Source: Pseudonocardia petroleophila | GTDB lineage: Bacteria > Actinomycetota > Actinomycetes > Mycobacteriales > Pseudonocardiaceae | Direction of reading: 5' to 3' | DNA: 64,000 bases | Assembly: GCF_014235185.1 (NCBI RefSeq) | Contig: NZ_CP060131.1 | Coordinates: forward strand, 3,727,501-3,791,500 | Shown here: positions 24,553 to 33,394 of the stretch, piece after piece | Layout of the letters: each line of letters begins with the position of its first letter | How positions within the stretch are numbered: the first letter of the stretch is position 1 | The notes under the pieces: generated by a model | Seen by the model: the letters and a program-made list of their open reading frames with translations, nothing else | Databases searched by the model: none | What the model was told of the DNA's origin: nothing | Position numbers and translations under genes: made by a program

Positions 24553-24650
24553 GTCCACTCCCGTCCGGCGAGTTCGTTCGACCTATCAGTCAGGAGAATT
24601 ACACTCGATTCGGGGCCGGTCAAGAGCCGGCCGGTCCCGGGCGACGGCGC

Positions 24651-25424
24651 TCAGCGACCCGGGAACCGGGGGGCCCGCTTCTCCTGGAACGCCGTGATCC
24701 CCTCGAGATGGTCGGCGGAGCCCATCGCGAGGGTCTGGTGGGCGATCTCCAGCTCGAGGTAGCTCTCCAGGTCGCCGCTGACCGACCGGTGGGCCAGCGC
24801 CTTGCCCAGGCCGAACGCCCGGGTCGGGCCCTCGGCGAAGCGGTGCGCCATGGCCATCGCCGCCGCCAGCAGCTCGTCGGGCGGGTGGATCTCCCGCACC
24901 AGGCCGAGCCGCTGCGCCTGGGTCGCGTCGAGCGTCTCGGCGAACAGGAACATCTCCTTGGCGCGGTGCAGGCCGACCATCCTCGACAGCAGCCACAGAC
25001 CGCCGCCGTCGGGCACCAGCCCGACGTTGGCGAAGCTGGCGATCATGCGCGATCCCGTCGCGGCGAGCCGCACGTCCCCGGTGAGGGTGATCGAGAAGCC
25101 GACCCCCGCCGCCACCCCGTTGACGGCCACGATCAGGGGTTTCTCGATGGCCAGCAGCGCGAGGGTGGCGGCGTTCGCGCTGCGCATCCAGGTGCGGGCG
25201 GCGCCCGGGTCGGGACGCGCGCTCATCGCCGCGATGTCGCCGCCCGCGCAGAAGGCCCGCCCGGCGCCGGTGAGCACCACCGCCCGCACCGCGGGGTCGG
25301 CCTGCACCTGCGCGGCCCGGTCCGCGAGCTCGCTGCGCATCGCGTGGTCGAGTGCGTTGAGCTTCTCGGGCTTGTTCAGGGTCAGGACGGCGACCGCGCC
25401 GTCGCGGTCGAGGGTGACGCTCAT
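24651..25424 (-). CDS. enoyl-CoA hydratase/isomerase, PaaG-like
   Basis: 257 aa, ATG 25424 overlapping the dehydrogenase stop (ATGA). Crotonase fold: AFCAGGDIAAMS oxyanion loop, NGVAAGVGFSITLTGDVR, then SFANVGLVPDGGGLWLLSRM. Asp in VPDGGG stands where classical hydratases have the second Glu; the same replacement is typical of PaaG-type isomerases. It closes the igr-like side-chain module and may isomerise or hydrate an intermediate there. Confidence 0.88.
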   Translation of the reverse strand: MSVTLDRDGAVAVLTLNKPEKLNALDHAMRSELADRAAQVQADPAVRAVVLTGAGRAFCAGGDIAAMSARPDPGAARTWMRSANAATLALLAIEKPLIVAVNGVAAGVGFSITLTGDVRLAATGSRMIASFANVGLVPDGGGLWLLSRMVGLHRAKEMFLFAETLDATQAQRLGLVREIHPPDELLAAAMAMAHRFAEGPTRAFGLGKALAHRSVSGDLESYLELEIAHQTLAMGSADHLEGITAFQEKRAPRFPGR

Positions 25425-27802
25425 CGAACGTCCACCGGTAGCGAGGAGGGACCGTTATCGGGGTGCATGGTGCCTCCGTCGGAGCGCTGAGGTGGATCGA
25501 CCGGGCGGTCGAGGGCGTCGAGACCGAGGGTGCTCGGCCGGTCGGCCCGGTAGCGACGGGCGAGGACCGCCAGGTGCTCGGCCGCCGTCCCGGCGGACAG
25601 CGCGACGGCGGTCGCGCGGCGCGAGTACAGGTACAGGTCGGACTCCGTCACGTAGCCGATGGCGCCGTGCAGCTGGTGGGCGAGCCTACTGATCGCGGTC
25701 GCGGCACGCCCGGCCCGGGATTTTGCCGCCGCGACCGACCTCCGCGTCGGACGTCCGGCGCCGAGGTCGGCGAGGGCGGCGTCGACCAGCAGCCGCGCGC
25801 ACTCCAGCGCCGAGCCCATGTCGGCGACGTGGTGGGCGACGGCCTGGAAGGTGCCGATCGGGCGGCCGAACTGCTCGCGCCCGCCGACGTGGGCGACCGT
25901 CCGCTCCAGCAGTTCCTCGGCGAGGCCGACCAGCTCGACGGCGGCCAGCAGCGCGCACACGTCGGCGACGCCGTCGGCCCGGTCCGGGCGCAGGGGCGCC
26001 GAGACGTCCGCGGTCCGCAGGGCCACCGCGGTGCAGACGACGGTGCCGAGCGACTCGCCGGAGATCGACCGCAGCGGCACCACGGTGAGCCCGTCGGCCG
26101 CGGTGTCAACGATGACCAGCCGGGGCGCGCCGGCGTCGTCGGCGGCGAGTGCCACCACGACGGCACCTGGCGTGGCGTCCTCCAGCCGGTGCAGGTCGCC
26201 GTCGAGCCGGTACCCCGCGCCGTCCGGGCGCAGAGCCAGCCGGCCCGGCGGCGCGGCGACGGTGGCGGCGCCGGTCGCGAGCCGGGGCAGCCACCGCCGC
26301 TGCTGCTCGGCCGAGCCGGCTCCGGTCAGGGCCAGCGCCGCCGCGGCCGTGCAGCGCAGGGTGCTGGGCAGCGCGGCCCGCGCGGCTTCCGCGAGCACGA
26401 CGGCGAGGTCCGCCGGCGCGGCCCCGGCGCCGCCGTACGCCTCGGGGACGGCCAGCGCCGGCCAGCCCTGCCGGCACACCGCGGTCCACAGCTCGGCGCG
26501 GTGACCGGCGTCGTCGCGGGCCAGGCGGCGGCGGTCGACGTGGTCGCGCAGGAAGGCCGCCGCGGACCCGCGCAGCGCCCGGTGTTCCGGGCTCTCGCCG
26601 GTCCGGGGCCTGGCCCGCCCGACCGCGGCCGGCGCGGACCGCGCCGAGGTGGGCAGGCCGTAGCGGCGCTGCGCGACCATCGTGCGCTGCACCTCGTTGG
26701 TGCCGCCGCCGAAGCGCAGGTAGGGAGCTCGCCGGTAGGTCAGCTCGGCGAACCCGTCGAGCGGCGATCCGGGCTCGCCCAGTGCCAGCCGGGAGCGCTC
26801 TCCGCACATCTCCAGTGCGGCGTCGGAGAGCTCGGCCACCAGCTCGGTGGCGGCGACCTTGAGCATCGCGGCGTCGGCGTCGGACAGCCGGCCGGCGTCG
26901 ATCTCGCGCAGCGTGCGCAGCGCGAGCAGGCGCACCGCGCGCACCCGGGTCTCCAGCTCGGCGAGCCGGACCGCGGTGGCCCCGTCCGGCCCGGCGCCGC
27001 GGCTCAGCTCGGCGGTGAGCCCGTCGAACAGGCGGCGCAGCACCCCAACCCCGGCGATGCCGACCCGTTCGAGGGCGAGCGCGGTGGTGACGTAGGTCCA
27101 GCCCTGCCCGGCCTCGCCGATCAGGTGGTCGGCGGGCACCCGGACCCCGGTGAAGGTGACCTCGTTGGTGCGCAGCCCGCCCCAGGTGGGCAGCGCCCGG
27201 ACCGCGATGCCCGGCGAGTCGAGCGGGACGGCGATGATGCTGATCCCGCGGTGCCGCGGTGCGTCGGGGTCGGTACGGCAGGCCAGCCACTCGTGGGTTG
27301 CGTGGTGGGCCCCGGTGTTCCACAGCTTGTGGCCGTCGATCACCCAGTCGTCGCCGTCGCGGACCGCGCGGCAGCGCAGGTTCGCGAGGTCGGTGCCCGC
27401 GACGTCCTCGCTGTAGCCCAGCGCGAACTCGGTCTCACCGGAGACGATCCCCGGCAGCCAGCGGCGGCGCTGCTCGTCGGTGCCGATGCGGGCGATCGTC
27501 GGGCCGATCGACACCGTCGTCATCAGGTCCGGGTGCGGAGTGCCGAGGTAGTCGCACGCCTCGAAGAACAGGAACTGCTCGACCGCGGTGCGGCCCTGGC
27601 CGCCGTACTCGGCCGGCACCCCGATCCCGAACCAGCCCCGCGCGACCATCGTCTCCAGTATTCCGCGGACGGCCGGGTGCCGGTCGGCGACGGCGGTCTC
27701 CCGCCAGTCGGGCAGCGCGGCCCGCAGCTCGGGGGTCAGGTGCTCCAGCAGGACGTCGCGCACCTCGCGCTGCCAGGCGTCCTCGGCGGGGGTCAGGTCC
27801 AT
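25421..27802 (-). CDS. double-domain acyl-CoA dehydrogenase (fused FadE pair)
   Basis: 793 aa, twice the usual length. Domain 1 (about 1-390) is complete: ALGYSEDVAGTDLANLRCRA flavin loop, WGGLRTNEVTF, and FGGGTNEVQRTMVAQRRYG. After a Pro/Arg-rich linker, domain 2 (about 430-760) repeats the fold but its flavin loop is degenerate (PPGRLALRPDGAGYRLDGD), while EQFGRPIGTFQAVAHHVADM and LHGAIGYVTESDL remain. This resembles steroid-side-chain dehydrogenases that work as alpha2beta2 pairs (FadE28/FadE29) or as a fusion (FadE34). Coupled to MaoC, DUF35 and aldolase genes, it should start beta-oxidation of a bulky acyl-CoA. Confidence 0.88.
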   Translation of the reverse strand: MDLTPAEDAWQREVRDVLLEHLTPELRAALPDWRETAVADRHPAVRGILETMVARGWFGIGVPAEYGGQGRTAVEQFLFFEACDYLGTPHPDLMTTVSIGPTIARIGTDEQRRRWLPGIVSGETEFALGYSEDVAGTDLANLRCRAVRDGDDWVIDGHKLWNTGAHHATHEWLACRTDPDAPRHRGISIIAVPLDSPGIAVRALPTWGGLRTNEVTFTGVRVPADHLIGEAGQGWTYVTTALALERVGIAGVGVLRRLFDGLTAELSRGAGPDGATAVRLAELETRVRAVRLLALRTLREIDAGRLSDADAAMLKVAATELVAELSDAALEMCGERSRLALGEPGSPLDGFAELTYRRAPYLRFGGGTNEVQRTMVAQRRYGLPTSARSAPAAVGRARPRTGESPEHRALRGSAAAFLRDHVDRRRLARDDAGHRAELWTAVCRQGWPALAVPEAYGGAGAAPADLAVVLAEAARAALPSTLRCTAAAALALTGAGSAEQQRRWLPRLATGAATVAAPPGRLALRPDGAGYRLDGDLHRLEDATPGAVVVALAADDAGAPRLVIVDTAADGLTVVPLRSISGESLGTVVCTAVALRTADVSAPLRPDRADGVADVCALLAAVELVGLAEELLERTVAHVGGREQFGRPIGTFQAVAHHVADMGSALECARLLVDAALADLGAGRPTRRSVAAAKSRAGRAATAISRLAHQLHGAIGYVTESDLYLYSRRATAVALSAGTAAEHLAVLARRYRADRPSTLGLDALDRPVDPPQRSDGGTMHPDNGPSSLPVDVR

Positions 27803-28200
27803 CCGAGCTCGACCGTTCCCTCGCCGGTGGTGGTGGTGCGCCCGTCGGCGGTGGCCAGCCAGACCTCGCAGCGGACCGTCCGGCCGTCGGTACCGACCTC
27901 GAGCACCCGCCCGTGGGCGAGCAGCTCCTCGTCGACGTAGGCCGACGCCCGGTTGCGGTAGCGGAGTTCGACCAGCCGGCCCGGCCGGGCCCACCCGGTG
28001 AGCAGCTGTTCGAGGTAGGTGCCCTGCAGCGGCCCCGGCACCACGACCGCGGGATGGCCGGCGACGTCGCGGGTGTAGTCGGCGTCGTAGTGGATGCGGT
28101 GGGAGTTCCACAGCACGGCCGAGTACTGGAACAGCTCGACGGCGTCGGGCCGGTGGCCGACCGGCCCGAGCGGGTCGCCGACCAGGGGGTGGTCGCTCAT
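27793..28200 (-). CDS. MaoC-family dehydratase, ChsH1-like
   Basis: 135 aa hot-dog protein. The segment FQYSAVLWNSHRIHYDADY carries the His-rich hydratase loop of this family, followed by VVVPGPLQGTYLEQLL. ATG 28200 overlaps the upstream MaoC stop (ATGA), and its end overlaps the dehydrogenase start by 10 bp. In igr-type operons such a subunit pairs with a second MaoC domain to hydrate a bulky enoyl-CoA. Confidence 0.85.
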   Translation of the reverse strand: MSDHPLVGDPLGPVGHRPDAVELFQYSAVLWNSHRIHYDADYTRDVAGHPAVVVPGPLQGTYLEQLLTGWARPGRLVELRYRNRASAYVDEELLAHGRVLEVGTDGRTVRCEVWLATADGRTTTTGEGTVELGWT

Positions 28201-28691
28201 CGCAGGATCCGGGAGTAGTCCTCCACCACGACCTCCTCGCCGAGCTGGTTGGTGAGCCGGTGCCGCAGTCCCATGAGCACGAACGGGCCCGACGAGCCGG
28301 ACTTCTCGGTCAGCCCGGTGATCGTCTTCTCCAGGGTGATCCGGTCGCCGGCGTGGATCCGGCCGGGGAACCGGGCCCGGGTCTCCCCTGCCATCACCTG
28401 GGTCACGGCCATCGGGGGGAGGTCGGCGTCGGGGGTGCCGTCCTCGGCGAGTGCGGTGCGCGGCCGGATCAGCGCCGCCGAGATGCGCACGGCCACGTAG
28501 AACCCCGGCGGGGCCACGATCGTGCGGTACCCGGCGGCGTGGGCGGCAGCCTCGTCGAAGTGCTCGGGCGCGGTCTCACCGACGGCGTGGCAGTACTTCG
28601 CGATGTCGGTGGCGCTCACCTGCACCGTCACCGGCGGGTCGCTGCGTCCGATCCAGGCCCGCGCCTCGTCGGTGACCAGCCCGCCGGTCAC
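28197..28691 (-). CDS. MaoC-like dehydratase, N-terminal ChsH2-like domain
   Basis: 164 aa, GTG 28691 in a GTGA overlap with the DUF35 gene. It has the FAS1-type hot-dog N-domain: VSATDIAKYCHAVGETAPEH, TIVAPPGFYVAVRI, INAGDRIT-like RIHAGDRITLEKTITGLTEK and VVVEDYSRILR. In mycobacterial igr operons this domain is fused to DUF35 in ChsH2; here the two are separate but coupled genes. It probably forms the hydratase with the 28200 MaoC protein. Confidence 0.85.
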   Translation of the reverse strand: MTGGLVTDEARAWIGRSDPPVTVQVSATDIAKYCHAVGETAPEHFDEAAAHAAGYRTIVAPPGFYVAVRISAALIRPRTALAEDGTPDADLPPMAVTQVMAGETRARFPGRIHAGDRITLEKTITGLTEKSGSSGPFVLMGLRHRLTNQLGEEVVVEDYSRILR

Positions 28692-29122
28692 CGGGAACCG
28701 CTCCCGGCGGGCTGCCAGACCGGCAGCGCGATGCCCGGGGCGACCGGCTCGAACGCCACCTCCAGCGGCATGTCGATCTCCAGCTGCCCCGGTGGCACGC
28801 CGCGCAATCGGCCGAGCATCCGGGCCGGCGCGTCGTCGAGCTCGACCGCACCGACCGCGAACGGCAGCGCATCGGCGTAGGCCGCGATCGTGGTGTGGTG
28901 CACGACCGTCCACGTGAACAACGAGCCGGTGCCCGCGACGGGCAGCCAGCGCAGCTCGGCCGGACCGCACCCCCCGCAGGTGTCGCGCGGCGGCCACTGC
29001 ACCCGGTCGCACGCGGCGCACCGCTGCACCACGAGCGAGCCGCGGGCGGCGGCGGCCCAGTACCCGCCCAGCACCGGGTCGTCCGGGTCGGGCAGCGGTG
29101 GTGTGGCCCGCTGCGCGCTCAC
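28688..29122 (-). CDS. DUF35 OB-fold/zinc-ribbon protein (split ChsH2 C-terminal part)
   Basis: 144 aa, GTG 29122 overlapping the thiolase stop. N-terminal PVLGGYWAAAARGSL helix, zinc ribbon CAACDRVQWPPRDTCGGCG, then OB-fold GSLFTWTVVHHTTIAAYADA. Pairing with the Cys-less thiolase immediately upstream predicts a CoA retro-aldolase of the Ltp2/ChsH2 type. Its downstream neighbour is the MaoC domain that is fused to it in the mycobacterial homologue. Confidence 0.88.
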   Translation of the reverse strand: MSAQRATPPLPDPDDPVLGGYWAAAARGSLVVQRCAACDRVQWPPRDTCGGCGPAELRWLPVAGTGSLFTWTVVHHTTIAAYADALPFAVGAVELDDAPARMLGRLRGVPPGQLEIDMPLEVAFEPVAPGIALPVWQPAGSGSR

Positions 29123-30261
29123 CGGGTCAGCACCGCGATCGCGCCGTCGCCCATGTCGCCCCATCCGGTCACCGCGACCACCTCCGCCCCGGGGACCTGG
29201 CGGTCCCCGCCGTCGCCGCGCAGCTGCACGACCGCCTCCACCACGTGGTTCATCCCGGCGATGTGCCCGTCGGAGAGCAGCCCGCCGTGCGGGTTGACCG
29301 GGAGCCGCCCGCCGAGCGCGATGCCGCCGTCGGCCACGAACGGGCCGCCGTCGCCGCGGGCGCAGAACCCGGCCTCCTCCAACTGCTGGATCACCTCGAA
29401 GGTGAAGCAGTCGTAGATCATCGCCGCGTCCACGTCCGACGGGGTCACCCCGGCCATCGCGAACGCGCGCGGTGCCGCCCTGGTCAGCCCGACGGTGAAG
29501 AAGTCGCGGCGGTTGACCAGGTCGTCGGGCGAGTCCGGGTGGCCCTCGGCCAGCCCGGCCAGGTGTACCGGGCGGTGGCGCAGGTCGCGCGCCCGGTCCG
29601 CGGCCACCACCAGCACCGCACCGGCACCGTCGGTCTCCTGGCAGCAGTCGAGCAGCAGGTAGGGCTCGGCGATCGGCCGGCTGCTGCGGTACTGCTCCAT
29701 CGTCATCGGCCGCCCGTGCATCTGCGCGTGCGGGTTCAGCTGGGCGTGCGCGCGCATGGCCAGCGCGACGGCGCCCAGGTGCTCGCGGGTGGTGCCGAAC
29801 TCGTGCATGTGCCGGCGGGCGATCATCGAGTACCACTGCGCGGGCGTGCTGAACCCGTGCGGGTGCTCCAGCTGGCGGCGGTAGCGCTGGCCGGGCAGCA
29901 GCACCCCGATCCGCTGCTCGACCCGCGACCCCGAGCGGCCGTTGCGCGCGACGAACACGAGCACGCAGCGGGCCGCGCCGCTGGCCACGGCCAGTGCGGC
30001 GAGCCGCAGCCCGGCGACCGTGCTGGCCCCGCCCAGGTGCGGCACCGCCGTGAACGTCACGTCGGGCAGCCCGAGGCCCGCGATCAGGTCCTCGGCCGAG
30101 GGCCCGAACGGGAACGGCACGATGCCGTCCACCGCCGAGGTGGGCAGGCCGGCGTCGGCGCACGCCGCCCTGGCGGCCTCCACGGCGAGGCGCTCGGCAC
30201 TGCGGCCGCTGGCCCGGGAGAACTCGGTCAGCCCGATCCCGGCCACGCACGTCCCGGTCAC
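29119..30261 (-). CDS. thiolase-superfamily aldolase (Ltp2-like), no nucleophilic Cys
   Basis: 380 aa, GTG 30261 in a GTGA overlap with the upstream oxygenase gene. SCP-x thiolase fold, but the nucleophile loop reads VPHLGGASTVAGLRL without Cys. MIYDCFTFEVIQQLEEAGF aligns with the catalytic-Tyr region of Ltp2, and LPVNPHGGLLSDGHIAG follows. With the coupled DUF35 protein it probably releases acetyl- or propionyl-CoA from a hydrated side chain. It is a different sequence type from the copies at 18359 and 51608. Confidence 0.87.
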   Translation of the reverse strand: MTGTCVAGIGLTEFSRASGRSAERLAVEAARAACADAGLPTSAVDGIVPFPFGPSAEDLIAGLGLPDVTFTAVPHLGGASTVAGLRLAALAVASGAARCVLVFVARNGRSGSRVEQRIGVLLPGQRYRRQLEHPHGFSTPAQWYSMIARRHMHEFGTTREHLGAVALAMRAHAQLNPHAQMHGRPMTMEQYRSSRPIAEPYLLLDCCQETDGAGAVLVVAADRARDLRHRPVHLAGLAEGHPDSPDDLVNRRDFFTVGLTRAAPRAFAMAGVTPSDVDAAMIYDCFTFEVIQQLEEAGFCARGDGGPFVADGGIALGGRLPVNPHGGLLSDGHIAGMNHVVEAVVQLRGDGGDRQVPGAEVVAVTGWGDMGDGAIAVLTR

Positions 30262-31262
30262 GGCGCCACCCGCTCGGTGAGCCCGCACAGCGCCCGCTCG
30301 GCCCCGCCCACCAGGTCGGCCAGCACCGCCGCGGCGCCGTCCACCCGGTCCACCAGTGCCGTGGACTGGCCGAGCGGGATCGGTGAGCCGACGACGTCAC
30401 CGTCGCGCAGCCCCTTCAGGACCAGACCCTGCCGGTTGATCTCGACCGCCTGCTCCGGGAAGGGTTTGATCTCCCGGGTCGCCCAGTGGGCGGTGAAGTC
30501 GTTGGTGGCCAGGCGGCAGGTCTTCCCGGACAGCGCCCGCGAGATCACGGTCTGGTCCTCGGTGCGCGCCACCGCCTCCTTGCGGACGTCGTCGTGCACG
30601 GCGGCCTCGTGGGTGGCCAGGAACCGGGTGCCGACCCAGACGCCGTCGGCGCCGAGCGCCAGCGCGGCGGCGACACCGGCCCCGGTGGCGATCCCGCCCG
30701 CGGCGACCACCGGGATGTCGACCTCCCGGACCACGGCGGGGACCAGCACCGACAGCGCGACGGCGCCGGTGTGCCCGCCCGCCTCGGTACCGGTGGCGAT
30801 GACCGCGTCCGCGCCGAGCTGCTGCGCGCGTGCGGCGTGCCGGGCGGTGCCCACCAGCGTCATCACCCTGATGCCGTGCTCGTGCGCCTCGTCGGCCGCA
30901 CCGGCGGGCAACTTCATCGCGTAGACGATCAGCGGCACCCGCCTGCGGTAGACGATCTCGAGCAATTCCGCGCGCAGCGCCGGGTCGACCGCGTGCGAGG
31001 TGCCCTCGCCGGGCCCGGCGGAGCGCTCGCCGAGATCCGGGAACAGGAAGTCGACCCCGAACGGGGCCGAGGTCGCCGCCTGCACGAGCGCGATCTCCTC
31101 GTCCAGCTCAGCCGGGCTCATCCGCGACGCCCCGATGCACCCGACGCCGCCGGCGTCCGACACCGCGGCGGCGAGCCGCCCACCTGCCACCACCCCCATC
31201 CCGGCCTGCATGATCGGGTAGCGCACCCCGAGCAGATCGGTGATACCGGTCCTCCACGCCAT
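30258..31262 (-). CDS. NPD-family flavoprotein (nitronate monooxygenase-like)
   Basis: 334 aa, ATG 31262 with AGGAGG at ideal spacing, which marks it over upstream codons in the frame. FMN-barrel signatures: ITDLLGVRYPIMQAGMG, GTEAGGHTG (phosphate and active-site His loop) and VVAAGGIATGAGVAAALALGADGVWVGTRF. Family members oxidise nitronates or act as enoyl reductases; many actinobacterial copies in acyl-CoA gene clusters have no nitro substrate known. Role here is not clear. Confidence 0.85.
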   Translation of the reverse strand: MAWRTGITDLLGVRYPIMQAGMGVVAGGRLAAAVSDAGGVGCIGASRMSPAELDEEIALVQAATSAPFGVDFLFPDLGERSAGPGEGTSHAVDPALRAELLEIVYRRRVPLIVYAMKLPAGAADEAHEHGIRVMTLVGTARHAARAQQLGADAVIATGTEAGGHTGAVALSVLVPAVVREVDIPVVAAGGIATGAGVAAALALGADGVWVGTRFLATHEAAVHDDVRKEAVARTEDQTVISRALSGKTCRLATNDFTAHWATREIKPFPEQAVEINRQGLVLKGLRDGDVVGSPIPLGQSTALVDRVDGAAAVLADLVGGAERALCGLTERVAP

Positions 31263-31267
31263 CGCTG

Positions 31268-33394
31268 CTACCTCCTCCGCTCGTGGTCGAGTGCGACCAG
31301 GCCGTCGACGACGGACACCCCGTGCCCGTCCGGGTGCACCAGCACCGGATTGAGATCGATCTCCTCGACGCCGGGCAGCCCGCAGGCCACCAGCCGCGAG
31401 AGCCGGGCGACCAGGGCGCACAGGGCGCCGATGTCGGCGCCGTGGAGCAGTCGGATCAGCCGGGTGCCGTCGAGCAGGCGTCGGACGGCCTCGGGGGTCG
31501 CCGGGGGCAGCACGATCGTGACGTCGTCGACGAGCTCGGCGAGCACCCCGCCGGGTCCGACGGCCAGCACCCGCCCGTACACCGGGTCGGTGGCCACCCC
31601 GACGATCACCTCGACGCCCGGCGGTGCCATCCGCTCGACCAGCACGCCCTGCACCTGCGCGGCGCCGACCGCGGCGACCCCGGCGGCGTACACCTGACGC
31701 GTGGCGGCCCGCAGGGCTGCCGCGTCGGCCACGCCCACCAGCACGCCGCCGACCGCGCTCTTGTGGGCGAGGTCGCGCGCCAGCACCTTCACCGCCAGCG
31801 GGAACCCGAGCCCGGGGTCGTCACCCGCGGCGGCCTGGGTGGGGGTCAATACCCGCCGCGCCGGCAGGCCGGTGATGCCGGCCAGCTCGAGCAGGGTCTT
31901 GGCGGCGTCCTCGTCGAGCATCCGGTGGCGCTGGGAGTCGAGGAACCGGGTGAGCGCGGGCGGGGGAGGCTCGGGCGGGGGCACCTCGGCCGGTGGGTGC
32001 GGCCCGGCGGCCGCGGCCAGTGCGGCCAGCGGCCGGATGCACTCCTCGATGCCGCCGAAGACGGCGACCCCGCCCGCGTGCAGGATCTCGGCCACCTCGG
32101 CGGAGGCACCCAGCCAGATCACCGAGCAGCGCTTCCCGAGCAGCGCCGCCTCCGCGACGATCCGCCGGGCCAGTCCGGGCCCGAACGAGCCGCCGCCGCC
32201 CATGAACACGACCACCTCGTCGACGCCCTCGTCCTCGGCCACCACCCGCAGGCACCGGTCGAACGGCGAGTCCGGGTCGATCAGCACGGTGGCGGTGACG
32301 TCGACCGGGTTGGCCGGGCTCGCCCACGCCGGCAGCAGCTCACCGAGCCGCGCGGTGGTGTCCGGCCGCAGCGGCGGGACCGTCAGACCCCACCGGTCGC
32401 ACGCGTCGCTGACCAGCACGCCGCCGCCGCCGGAGCCGGTCAGCACCCCGATCCGGCGCCCGCCCCGCGGCGGCCCGGCCACCACGGCCCGGCAGGCGGT
32501 GACCAGGTCCTCGGGGGTGGCCACGCCGACGACGCCGTAACGGCGCAGCACGGCGTCGCTGACCCGGGCCGACCCGGCCAGCGCGCCGGTGTGCGACCGG
32601 GCCGCGGCTTGTCCGCGCTCGGAGTCGCCCGCGCGCAGCAGCACCACCGGGACCCCGCGGTCCCGGGCCGCGGCGAAGAAGGCGGTGAGGCCGGCGCCGT
32701 CGCGGACCCCCTCCAGGTAGAGCGCGACCGCCCGGACCCGCGGGTCGTCGAGCACCGCGACGGCCAGCTGCGCGGCATCGAGGACCGCCTCGTTGCCGGT
32801 GCTGATCATGAGCGCGAGGCCGAACCCGCGGGCGTGCGCCATCGCGGCGACGTAGCTGCCGATGGCGCCGCTCTGGGTGATCAGGGCGACCGGACCGTCC
32901 GGGAGCTCGGCGTCGCCGTCGACCAGCGAGGCGAAGGTGCAGTAGGAGCGGGATCCGAAGTCGATGACGCCCAGCGAGTTGGGGCCGACCACGGCGAGCC
33001 CGCGCTCGCGCGCGAGCGCGGTCAGCGCCCGCTCGCGCGCGGCCCCGGCGTCGTCGAGTTCGGCGAACCCGGAGCTGAACACGAGGAACGTCCGCGCGCC
33101 GCGGTCGGCTGCCGCGGCGACGGTGTCCAGCACCGCCTCGGCCCGCACGGCGACCACCGTCAGGTCCGGCACCTCGGGCAGGGCCGCGGCGTCGGGCAGG
33201 CAGGCGACGCCCGCGACGGCGGCGTGCCGCGGGTTGACCGGGTGCAGCCGTGGCGGCGGGTCGCGGCGCAGCAGGCTGCGCAGCGCCCGGGTGGCCGGCC
33301 GGGCCGGGTCCGGGGACGCGCCGAACAGCGCGACCGACTCCGGCCGCAGCAGGCAGCGCAGCAGCTCGGGCCCGGTGGGCGCGTCCGCGGTCAC
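31268..33394 (-). CDS. NDP-forming acyl-CoA synthetase (ACD type)
   Basis: 708 aa, GTG 33394 overlapping the lyase stop. Order of domains: CoA-binding Rossmann domain (VALFGASPDPARPATRAL, HPVNP), VVGPNSLGVID, succinyl-CoA-ligase-like domain with RSHTGALAGS holding the phosphorylated His, and a C-terminal ATP-grasp domain (GITGLPARRVL, FPLAVKVLARDLAHKSAVGG). It converts an acid, CoA and NTP to acyl-CoA, or runs in reverse to conserve energy. It sits in a run of CoA-ester genes; substrate not known. Confidence 0.88.
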   Translation of the reverse strand: MTADAPTGPELLRCLLRPESVALFGASPDPARPATRALRSLLRRDPPPRLHPVNPRHAAVAGVACLPDAAALPEVPDLTVVAVRAEAVLDTVAAAADRGARTFLVFSSGFAELDDAGAARERALTALARERGLAVVGPNSLGVIDFGSRSYCTFASLVDGDAELPDGPVALITQSGAIGSYVAAMAHARGFGLALMISTGNEAVLDAAQLAVAVLDDPRVRAVALYLEGVRDGAGLTAFFAAARDRGVPVVLLRAGDSERGQAAARSHTGALAGSARVSDAVLRRYGVVGVATPEDLVTACRAVVAGPPRGGRRIGVLTGSGGGGVLVSDACDRWGLTVPPLRPDTTARLGELLPAWASPANPVDVTATVLIDPDSPFDRCLRVVAEDEGVDEVVVFMGGGGSFGPGLARRIVAEAALLGKRCSVIWLGASAEVAEILHAGGVAVFGGIEECIRPLAALAAAAGPHPPAEVPPPEPPPPALTRFLDSQRHRMLDEDAAKTLLELAGITGLPARRVLTPTQAAAGDDPGLGFPLAVKVLARDLAHKSAVGGVLVGVADAAALRAATRQVYAAGVAAVGAAQVQGVLVERMAPPGVEVIVGVATDPVYGRVLAVGPGGVLAELVDDVTIVLPPATPEAVRRLLDGTRLIRLLHGADIGALCALVARLSRLVACGLPGVEEIDLNPVLVHPDGHGVSVVDGLVALDHERRR

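Noticed and set aside
24598-24623. Possible minus-strand promoter before the XylT-like ferredoxin (TTGACC and TGTAAT)
   Set aside because: The spacing is only 14 bp, too short for a normal sigma-70-type promoter.
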